Source: Bacteroidales bacterium (GTDB lineage: Bacteria; Bacteroidota; Bacteroidia; Bacteroidales; UBA4417). From it: DNA of 64,000 nucleotides. Positions within the stretch are counted from its first letter, which is position 1. Every line of letters starts with the position of its first letter. The notes beneath the pieces were generated by a model. The model ran no database searches. It saw only the letters and a program-made list of their open reading frames with translations, and had not been told where the DNA came from. The stretch is from positions 69,228 through 133,227 of the forward strand of contig JADJGZ010000058.1 in assembly GCA_016707785.1 (NCBI GenBank). Reading direction: 5' to 3'. The translations under genes and the position numbers were made by a program. Shown here piece by piece: positions 54,515-62,400 of the stretch.

Positions 54515-54967
54515 TTAATGTATTTGGGTTACTGAAAGTTCCATCACCTGTGGTAATCCATGTATGGTATTCTGGAATTGAGCATTTGCATTAAGCTGAT
54601 AGGGCCTTTGTCCGCAGATTTCATCGTCAGGGCCGGCATTGCTAATAGGAGTAGGGTCAATTTTGAGAATGATCTGGTCATTGACGAAAGTCCCGCTGCA
54701 AACACCAACACCTTCTAAAGTCAGGGTAAAGGTGATATTCCTGTCAGTTGTTGAAAGATCAATAGGTCCGGCAAAATATACTGGATTAAATATATTCGGA
54801 TTACTGAGGAATCCATCTCCACCTGAGATTGTCCATTGAATATTAGCTGCATTGTAATTGTTGCCTACACCATTCAACTGGAATTGGGTAACATTACTGC
54901 ATATATAATCATCCGGGCCTGCATTTACTACAGGATGTGCCTGTAATTGAAAGATCCCGGGAATCAC
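54515..54967 (-). CDS. Giant copy A segment: ~85-aa repeat units
   Basis: The 150-aa frame has one full unit of the second repeat (VVNAGPDDYICSNVTQFQLN; WTISGGDGFLSNPNIFNPVY) and the start of the next (ISNAGPDDEICGQRPYQLN). At about 54565 the frame breaks; the proper continuation WITTGDGTFSNPNTLNPTY lies one frame over. Confidence 0.65.
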   Translation of the reverse strand: MIPGIFQLQAHPVVNAGPDDYICSNVTQFQLNGVGNNYNAANIQWTISGGDGFLSNPNIFNPVYFAGPIDLSTTDRNITFTLTLEGVGVCSGTFVNDQIILKIDPTPISNAGPDDEICGQRPYQLNANAQFQNTIHGLPQVMELSVTQIH

Positions 54968-56294
54968 TGACGATCATAGAGGAACATGCTAATCGTCCCT
55001 GGGCTGACAAAGTAAGGGTGACTACTCCTGCCAGGAAATCAGGATTTCCCGGGATATAAGTAGGTGATAGTATTGATGTGGAACTATAAACCCCGGATCC
55101 CCCACTCCATGTGATTGTTGAATAGTTGGTAGCATTTGCCCCAAGAATAGGGATTGGTGCATTTACGCAAAATGCTTCATCCAGTCCAGCATATACAGTT
55201 GGCATGGGATCAATATTTAAAACCATCTGATCTGTGACCAATTCTGCAGAACAAGCGCCTGATCCGGTGCCGGTCAGTGTTAGCGTTACTATTCCAAGGA
55301 CGATATCATTAGGCCCAGGTGAGTACACAGCATTCAACTGGTTCAAATTACTGAAAGTCCCGTCCCCGCTGCTGCTCCATTCATTAACAGTACAATTCTC
55401 TGAACTTCCAGATAATGTGTACGTATTTGCTGAGCAGATAGTTGCATTGCTACCTGCACCAACATGAGGAAACGGTGATATACTCAGTATCATTCCGTCC
55501 AAATCTGTTTGACCTGCACAACTTAAGGCTCCATGAACTTCCAGTGTCAGGTAAATATCACCTGTTTCATCTGGCATCGGATTATAGGTAGGGCTAACTG
55601 TATTTGCTCCACTAAGGCTACCTGTACCGGTTTCTGTCCAGCTGATCCCTCCTGTTATTGCATTCTGAGCTGAGGCCCCGGTAACATTGAATACTGTGCC
55701 CTGGCATATTGCTGCGTCAGGACCGGCATTGGCTACCGGCATTGGATCAATGGTCAGTTGCATCTGATCGTTTACATCTGTACAGGGTGAAGCGGCAATT
55801 CCATTCAGTGTCAGGGTAATGACTCCACTCTCACCCGGTCCGGGAGTATATACAGGATGAAGGAAACTGGAGTTGTTGAAACTACCGGTTCCTGTATGGG
55901 TCCATAATAAGGAAACATAGTTTTGAGCCGTAGAACCGGAAACTGTAAAATTATTATTCTGACAAATAGATGCATCCGAACCAGCATTCGCATTAGGCTG
56001 GCGGGTAATACTCAGTGTCATTGAAGAAGTCTGGATCGGGCAGGGTGAAACAGCGGATGCTGCAAGAGTTAGGGTTACTGATCCTGATATAATATCTGCC
56101 GGACTGGGAGTATAAACCGGGTGTAATGTCCCTGTATTATTGAAACTACCACTACCGCTGGTATTCCATTGTATAGCTGTATAATTACCGGCGGTTGAAT
56201 TCAATAATGTATAACTGCCTCCTTCACAAATAGTTGCATTATCACCTGCAAAAGCATGTGCTGCAGGTTGGATGGTAAGCTGCATCTGGTCCAC
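54909..56294 (-). CDS. Giant copy A segment: five ~85-aa repeat units
   Basis: The 461-aa frame has five units with the pattern NAGxDAxICxx ... W-x-x-x-G-x-G-x-F ... P-x-Y-x-P-x-P-x-D ... G-x-V-x-LTL ... C. Examples are ANAGSDASICQNNNFTVSGS, LLWTHTGTGSFNNSSFLHPV, VANAGPDAAICQGTVFNVTG, VGAGSNATICSANTYTLSG. The Met at 56294 is internal. Confidence 0.75.
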   Translation of the reverse strand: MDQMQLTIQPAAHAFAGDNATICEGGSYTLLNSTAGNYTAIQWNTSGSGSFNNTGTLHPVYTPSPADIISGSVTLTLAASAVSPCPIQTSSMTLSITRQPNANAGSDASICQNNNFTVSGSTAQNYVSLLWTHTGTGSFNNSSFLHPVYTPGPGESGVITLTLNGIAASPCTDVNDQMQLTIDPMPVANAGPDAAICQGTVFNVTGASAQNAITGGISWTETGTGSLSGANTVSPTYNPMPDETGDIYLTLEVHGALSCAGQTDLDGMILSISPFPHVGAGSNATICSANTYTLSGSSENCTVNEWSSSGDGTFSNLNQLNAVYSPGPNDIVLGIVTLTLTGTGSGACSAELVTDQMVLNIDPMPTVYAGLDEAFCVNAPIPILGANATNYSTITWSGGSGVYSSTSILSPTYIPGNPDFLAGVVTLTLSAQGRLACSSMIVSDSRDLSITGTSCSKCRPG

Positions 56295-56844
56295 GACAGG
56301 TGTGCAGGGTGTAAGAGAGTTTGCTGTAAGGGTTAATGTGATTGTACTCGTTCCATTCCAACCCCGGAGTTAAGTAGGATGCAACTAGCTTGAATTGTTT
56401 CAATGTCCCTGTACCTGTATGGGTCCAGATTATAGTGGAATAAAATAAGGCACTGGATCCTGATACCACATAACTCCCGGATTGGCACATACTGGCAGCC
56501 GGACCTGCATCTGCCACAACCTGGCGTGTTATTTGCAAGGTCATTGCAGATACAGCACTCTGACATGCTGCCAGGGAATTTGCCGTCAGCGTAAGATTCA
56601 CATTCCCCGATTGGATATCTGCTATACTGGGCGTATAAACAGGATGTAAGACACTTACATTATTAAAGGTTCCTGTTCCTGAACTGGTCCATGACAGAGA
56701 GGTATAATTCGCTGCATTCGAGGTGGAAAGTGTGAAGCTACTACCCTCACAAATACTTGAGTTACTCCCGGCAAAAGAAGTTGCAGAAGGATTAATTGTC
56801 AGGTTCATCGAATTGGTGATCCTGGACGCAAGGTGGATTGCCAT
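56242..56844 (-). CDS. Giant copy A segment: two ~85-aa repeat units
   Basis: The 200-aa frame has one complete unit (FAGSNSSICEGSSFTLSTSN; SLSWTSSGTGTFNNVSVLHP) and the first half of another (VADAGPAASMCQSGSYVVSG). After TIIWTHTGTGTLKQF the frame is lost; the 56290-56400 stretch needs two corrections to reach the next segment. Confidence 0.6.
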   Translation of the reverse strand: MAIHLASRITNSMNLTINPSATSFAGSNSSICEGSSFTLSTSNAANYTSLSWTSSGTGTFNNVSVLHPVYTPSIADIQSGNVNLTLTANSLAACQSAVSAMTLQITRQVVADAGPAASMCQSGSYVVSGSSALFYSTIIWTHTGTGTLKQFKLVASYLTPGLEWNEYNHINPYSKLSYTLHTCRGPDAAYHPTCSTCFCR

Positions 56845-56944
56845 TGGCTGTCAATGTTATAACAACTACTCCGTTTTCGGTCACACCGAAGTATAGGTTG
56901 GGTTAAGGTACATGCATTAATCAAACTTCCCTGACCATTGTGAC

Positions 56945-57376
56945 TCACAAAACAGAGGTATAACAGCTGGCCGTGGCCGGGGTAATAGTAAACGGTGAAT
57001 TCTGGCATGTGGTGGCATCAAGACCTGCATTGGCGTTGGGCCCGAAGTATACTAACGGAACGTGAAAAGTTTTCACACAGCCAAAAGCAGATGTTGTTGT
57101 GAGTGAAACATTATATACTCCACCAGTTGCATAGGTATGGGTAGGATTTTGCAGCGAACTGGGAGCACTCGCATCTCCAAATGTCCAGTTCCAGGAAGTA
57201 ATCGAACCTGATGGAATAGTTGATGTATCAAAAAAATGAACCAATGCCCCAGTACACGTATCTGAACAACTGAAAGAAGTTACTGGAAGGGGGTTTACGG
57301 TTATGATCTTTTTGTGAGAACAGAGAACATTGTGATTGAAGTTGTGGTACCTGCACCGTATCATTGCCTGCCACAT
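56945..57376 (-). CDS. Giant copy A segment: one PKD unit
   Basis: The 143-aa frame begins out of frame and then reads a PKD unit, PLPVTSFSCSDTCTGALVHF, SWNWTFGDASAPSSLQNPTH, YATGGVYNVSLTTTSAFGCV, and the start of an 85-aa unit (ANAGLDATTCQNSPFTITPA). It breaks at TASCYTSVL. Confidence 0.6.
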   Translation of the reverse strand: MWQAMIRCRYHNFNHNVLCSHKKIITVNPLPVTSFSCSDTCTGALVHFFDTSTIPSGSITSWNWTFGDASAPSSLQNPTHTYATGGVYNVSLTTTSAFGCVKTFHVPLVYFGPNANAGLDATTCQNSPFTITPATASCYTSVL

Positions 57377-57388
57377 TCCAGAGAATAT

Positions 57389-57844
57389 TTACGGAAGTCC
57401 CGGTATTACGGGTTGAATATTTCCACCATAGACTGACCAGTTATAACTATTTAGACCGGAAGTGATTGTAAAAGTAGATGTGGTTCCCATACAGGCAGAA
57501 GTTGGACCTGTTATCTGTGGGTTGCCGTTGGTATTTACAGTAATGAACAATGATGGGGAATTAAGACCATATCCGCAATCTGTATTCCAGCCTTTGACAA
57601 ATAAGGTTCCACTCACTGCTGTTGACGAAAAATTTATAGTAATGCTGTTGGTTGTTGTGGTTTGGGTAGTGCCATCCGGAAGTGTCCAGATATAGTTCAC
57701 TGTTGAGTTCTGTGCAGGCACTGTGTAGGTAACACCGATCTGACCCTGACATACAGGTGTGGGACCTGAGGGCATTGCAGGTGTGGGGGAGTTCTGATTA
57801 AAACCAGGTCCTGACTTATGGTAGCCTGTAGATAGTACCACCAA
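57389..57844 (-). CDS. Giant copy A segment: Ig-like domain
   Basis: The 151-aa frame has an Ig-like unit common in Bacteroidota surface proteins (MPSGPTPVCQGQIGVTYTVP; VNYIWTLPDGTTQTTTTNS; GTLFVKGWNTDCGYGLNSPS) and most of a second unit (ITGPTSACMGTTSTFTITSG). It ends at GGNIQPVIPGLP by a frameshift near 57395; the next frame reads VNILWNVAGNDTVQV. Confidence 0.6.
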   Translation of the reverse strand: MVVLSTGYHKSGPGFNQNSPTPAMPSGPTPVCQGQIGVTYTVPAQNSTVNYIWTLPDGTTQTTTTNSITINFSSTAVSGTLFVKGWNTDCGYGLNSPSLFITVNTNGNPQITGPTSACMGTTSTFTITSGLNSYNWSVYGGNIQPVIPGLP

Positions 57845-58092
57845 CTATTAACCATTTGATCATGCTGAGGGGGATTGGGAGGAAAATTATGACAACCTGT
57901 TATTGTCGCACTGGTAGGATAAATACATCCTGAAACAGTATTACTTCCACCCCCAAGATAGGAGTCATCCCAATAAATGGGTAGAATAGCACTTCCTGAG
58001 GGTACAGGCCTGACAATATCCACCTTGATTCCTTTACTTGCATTTTCCAATATCCCATAATGGAAGATTGGTAAGGCCATTGAGGTAATCAA
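57697..58092 (-). CDS. Giant copy A segment: end of the N-terminal module
   Basis: The 131-aa frame matches the end of the N-terminal module of the 1055-aa neighbour: VDIVRPVPSGSAILPIYWDD and GCIYPTSATITGCHNFPPNP against IVNIVRPAPLFSTKMPIFWD and GCIYPTSVTVNGCHSW. It breaks near 57785 after DLVLIRTPP. Confidence 0.6.
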   Translation of the reverse strand: MITSMALPIFHYGILENASKGIKVDIVRPVPSGSAILPIYWDDSYLGGGSNTVSGCIYPTSATITGCHNFPPNPPQHDQMVNSWWYYLQATISQDLVLIRTPPHLQCPQVPHLYVRVRSVLPTQCLHRTQQ

Positions 58093-58261
58093 TATCCATG
58101 TTTACCGAGGCACCATTCTGGACTGTAACCCCTAAACCATTCACACCATTCCAATGTATTGTATCCCAGGTCGCACAATTGGTGGAACCCGTCACACTTT
58201 TACTCAGGGTAACATCTTCAGGGCCGGATCCGGTCGGTTCACAGTCGATAGTAATAGTCAC
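58034..58261 (-). CDS. Giant copy A segment: middle of the N-terminal module
   Basis: The 75-aa frame reads EPTGSGPEDVTLSKSVTGST, WDTIHWNGVNGLGVTVQNGA and MDIDYLNGLTNLPLWDI, matching the 1055-aa neighbour residue by residue. Sequence in this frame continues upstream to about 58440. Confidence 0.55.
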   Translation of the reverse strand: MTITIDCEPTGSGPEDVTLSKSVTGSTNCATWDTIHWNGVNGLGVTVQNGASVNMDIDYLNGLTNLPLWDIGKCK

Positions 58262-58475
58262 AGATCCGGGCTTATTGACCTTTACCAGGATATCAATGGT
58301 CCCATTACAATATGAGGTATTACTAACTTCACAAATTTGACCTAATGTTCCTGTGGGGTAGACGTTGGAATCAGGATCGTTGAGGAAGATTTTATATTGT
58401 GGTAAATCACCGGAAGAGGGCCAGTTATCAAGAGATTTACGATCAATAGCCCAATTTCCGCTATTTGTAACAATT

Positions 58476-58775
58476 TCATTGATTACAATACACTACATAA
58501 GTTCCGCCATTCCATTCATTGATATTCAATTTATCAACTATCTGGTCATCAGTATAAATAAACAAATTGGCCGGATAAGATAGAATATTATCGGATCCGG
58601 TACCATCAGTGAATTGCCAGGCTTTGCTCCAAAGTCGTCCATTCTTTACAGTAGTCCCATCAACAACGCTGATATCGAAAAACCGCATATCTTTACTATT
58701 ATAGAAATGTCCTCCAGTAGAATTGGAAGCAAATTCGAAATAGTAATTCCCGGTCTTTGTTGGAGTCAGAATCAA
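58476..58775 (-). CDS. Giant copy A segment: N-terminal module
   Basis: The 99-aa frame reads ILTPTKTGNYYFEFASNSTG, FFDISVVDGTTVKNGRLWSK and LNINEWNGGTYVVYCNQ, again parallel to the 1055-aa neighbour. It ends at a frameshift near 58480. Confidence 0.55.
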   Translation of the reverse strand: MILTPTKTGNYYFEFASNSTGGHFYNSKDMRFFDISVVDGTTVKNGRLWSKAWQFTDGTGSDNILSYPANLFIYTDDQIVDKLNINEWNGGTYVVYCNQ

Positions 58776-59065
58776 AGGATCATATCCTGATGGATTGACG
58801 GTTCCAATCTTTGGGCCATTATAAGCCTCTGTCCAGGTGCTGATATAACCATTGCCGGTTGTTGGAATAGCTGCCAGTGAATATCCGGCAACAACAATCC
58901 CATCAGGATCTTTGATCTGGTAATATATATTCTGTGAATCGTCATTAAATCCAAAATAGATCTTTTCTGTTGTTGATTGCTAATATATACATTCAACCGG
59001 TATTTCTCCGGACAGCCTACATAAGCAAACTGGATTCTATGTGCAGCCAAATCTTCTTCAAACAC
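58772..59065 (-). CDS. Giant copy A segment: start of the N-terminal module
   Basis: Only the first ~30 residues are in frame (AYVGCPEKYRLNVYISN; compare NCAEKYRLNVYISDPATEQ in the neighbour). A one-base loss near 58978 shifts the rest; the other frame reads TTEKIYFGFNDDS. Upstream, TPNRRLRVVFEEDLAAHRIQ is open to about 59130 without a start codon. Confidence 0.5.
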   Translation of the reverse strand: MFEEDLAAHRIQFAYVGCPEKYRLNVYISNQQQKRSILDLMTIHRIYITRSKILMGLLLPDIHWQLFQQPAMVISAPGQRLIMAQRLEPSIHQDMIL

Positions 59066-59384
59066 AACCCTTAAACGGCGATTGGGCGTGGAGAACCAAC
59101 AGAGTGTATTTTGAGTTTTGTAAAAGTCATAAGCAAATTGAGTTCATAGGCCACCTTCCAGATAAAAGTCTGTTTATTACCTATGTTACAAAGATAATAT
59201 AATGCAGTCAATAAAAATATCAGAGCGAAAAATCTGGCATTCTTGCATTTAGCTAAGAAAACCAACAAACATAATGGTGGAATTTTCTGATGAAAAAATA
59301 TTATCTATAGATTTGATACTTGTCCTGTCAGAAAAGCATTTTTTATATAGATAAATCTATTAGATAGATTTTTAGAAATAAACA

Positions 59385-59425
59385 GATATTTAAACAAACA
59401 GGAGAACCCATTATGGATTCTCCTG
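59385..59425 (-). terminator. Terminator of giant copy B
   Basis: CAGGAGAA (59425-59418 on the minus strand) pairs with TTCTCCTG (59406-59399) and TGTTTGTTTAAA follows. It lies about 30 bp beyond the stop of copy B. Confidence 0.7.
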
Positions 59426-59455
59426 CCCGTTGATTGAAACAACTCTTGATTACCT

Positions 59456-62400
59456 GATCAGCACATTGTCCCAAACACAGGTTCGGTCAGCTTGTCATGG
59501 TTCCTACATCCTTATTATTCCAGATGGTGCCATCGCGGAAGATGGCCTGGATTTTTCCAGACATACATCCCGCTGAACAGGATGGCCTTGTAGGTTCCAT
59601 CCCAGAACTCCACCCGTGATCCTCTCATCCAGCTGTTTGGATTCCCAGATCAAGGCTCCATGTGAGTTATATACCTGGCAGTGGTAAGTAGTAAGGTTCT
59701 GTCCCACGGCTTCCATATCCTTGTCTGCTGTAGAGTACCTCCCGGGGCAAAAGCATTGGGGACACAATGCTTTGAAGAGCAAGGTATATAATATGCTGGT
59801 AGTATCCGAACAGCCCTGCTCATTCAGGGTAAACAGGGTCACGGTATAGGTGCCGTCTTCTGTAAGTGATTACGGGAGGCCAAGGGTGAGATTTCTCCAT
59901 TGCCAAAGTCCCAGTGGTATTCATCGGCCCGATGGATCCATCGCTGAACTGCACCTGTCCCTGCACCTGTTCTACATCATCTGTATAACTGAAAGCACTC
60001 AGTGGCGAGGGTTCCACATCTACCATTGCCCTTAAGGTATCTGCACACTGGTTGGTATCGCTGGCGGTCAGCAGCACCTTATACCTGCTGATACTGTCGA
60101 ACACGAACTGGGGTAGATCCCCGCATTGAGCCTAAAAATCTCCCCAAACTGTCACCACCCTCCATCCCTCCCACAGGTCCAGTGGGGCAAGGTAAGGATC
60201 TGAATGGTCGGGAAGAAGTAGGCGGACGCCAACACAGGCAATAGAGCTGTTGAAGGTAGCAGAAGGAAGGCCATGGATTATCAGGCTGGTGGTGGCCGTA
60301 TCACTGGAGCCCGACTGGTTGGTGACAATCAGCCTGGGGTCATAACTGCCCGGGGCAGATAAACCCAGGAGGGGTTACGGCTTCAGCGTGTCACAATACA
60401 CACTGAGGGTCACCGAACCCCAGCGGTAAGTGAGATGTAGCTCCATTGGCTTTGGCGGTATCGGTGAACATCGACTCCCGTTTGTAACATACATCCTGTG
60501 TGGTGCAAACCCTAGCCATCGGGGTGGCGATTACCGTGATCACTCCTCTGCGTGGAGTCACTGATCACACTGCCTCCAACGATCGTAGTTCTTACCCTGA
60601 GTTTTATATGGAAAGTACCCGGCTGGGTGAAGGTATGGAGTGGTGAGGGATTGATAGCTGTTATAGGTGGTCGGTTGTGCGGGTATCTCCTCAGGTCCAT
60701 ACCCACTGGCTGATCTGGGCATCGCAGGTGGAAAAATCCGAGAACGCTAGGGCATAGTTCTGGCATAACAAGGTGTCGGATGGCGTATAGGCTGCCACAA
60801 TACAGGGGGAACGCTGACTGCTGTCTGTGACTGTTGATGCACAATTATTCCCATCCACCACCGCCAATGTGGTTACATAGGTTCCGGCCGGTGGACATTT
60901 ATGGTGGTACTGGTATTGGGGCATTGATGGTATCCAGTGTCCCGTCTCCAAAGTTCCAGCATGGTAGTAATAGAACTTATGGTATCGCTTTGGCTGGTAA
61001 AGGTGATGGTTGAGTCGCAGCTGCCCGGGGTATAACCTCGAACACAATGTTACGGCAAAGCATGCACTCAGCTTGGTAATCACCGCGGGGCATCCGAACT
61101 GGTCTCAGGGGCAGTTGATGGTATAGAAGCCCGGGCGGAAAAGATGTCCTGAGCTTGAGGGTGCTCAGGTTCCGCACCCGACTGGGATCTCCAAAGTTCC
61201 ACTGGCTGATCAGGGAATCGGCAGGGCAGTAGGGGTGAGTCAACTGCGGGTGAACTGCACAGGCTCACCGAAGCAGACCGTGTGTATAACTAAAGGTTGC
61301 AGTGAGCTCTGAGGGGACACATACCTGCTGGAAGGCTGTATCCTCACATCCACGGATATCGGTGATCATCAGCACTTACATTATAGCAGGAGTCACTGGC
61401 ACAATACACATGGTTGGGGTTCTGTCCATTGCCATACTGGTAAGGCTCAAACTCCCAGTTCCATCCTGTTACCAGTGCCTGGTAGCTCCATGAGGAGTCC
61501 TGAACTGAACGGCCCATTGGCACAGGGACTGGAGTATTGAAAGCAGGCTGTAGGGCTGGTTCCGCCTGCAGCGGCATGGTCTTCATGGTGCAGCCATGCT
61601 CGGTAGTGGTGGTAAGGGTGATGGTATAAGTGCCCGGTGGTATTAAAGGTGTATCGGGTTCTGCATCGTGCTGGTATCAGCGGGCCTGAGAGTCCAAAGT
61701 CCCAGTTCCATGCAACAAGGGTATTCCAGTGGGCAAGAGCTCAGGTCGGGAACTGTGTGGGAGACTCCGGCACAGGCCTGCTGGGCCATGCTAATGATTG
61801 AGGTGCACTGTGGATGGTCACAGGATGGCTGATGGCATTCCTGGCAACTGAGGTATCACTGATCGTGAGCACCACGGGTAAAAGTACCCGCCACGCCATA
61901 GCTATGTTATGGGTATTGTGTTTGCAGGACTGCCATCACCAAAGTTCCAGCTGTAAGTCTGAACGGCTCCTACCTGTGTGGCGGTGGTTCGCAAAGAAGG
62001 TGGTGGCTGATCCAAGGCAAAGCAGGCTGTCATTGTAAAAATCTACCCTGGTTTTGAACAATGGATACATTCTGTCCCAGGTATCCGGGCATCCTGAAGC
62101 ATTGGCAGTAATAAGCCTTACTAAATATGCGCCCGGGCTAAGAAGTTAGTACCGGGTTGGTTTGGCATTGAGTTGCTGCTTCCCGATGGCGGATCGCCAA
62201 AGTTCCAGCTGTGGATACCAGTGTGGGACCGCCATTCAGACTGGTCTGGTCGGTAAACTGTGTGGCTTGTCCCTGGCAGGTATTCTGCAAGAGAAAGGAG
62301 AGCGGGAAGCAGAGATGGTCACAGGGATAACACGTGTATGGCTGCAGCCCCGCTGTGCGCCCAAGGTCAGGCTTACAAGGAAAGTGCCCGGCTGGCTGTA

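Larger units (their letters stand above)
48092..59268 (-). pseudogene. Giant T9SS type B PKD surface protein, copy A (frameshifted, ~3700 aa if restored)
   Basis: Read through its frameshifts this is one gene of about 11 kb. From the N-terminus: a hydrophobic leader (RFFALIFLLTALYYL; start uncertain near 59268), the same N-terminal module as the 1055-aa neighbour (58000-59090), one PKD domain (57150-57300), about nine ~85-aa units of a second repeat (54400-57050), then 21 PKD units in a row (48390-53870), and a type B sorting domain (48092-48400). At least a dozen frame changes are needed: few below 54400, many above. Because the protein sequence is continuous and conserved across each break, sequencing error is as likely as decay. 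Separate entries below give the open segments. Confidence 0.8.

Noticed and set aside
59071..59268. Separate small membrane protein (65 aa)
   Set aside because: Its end abuts the TPNRR start of the giant N-terminal module in another frame; more likely the leader of copy A cut by a frameshift, though the true start is unclear.
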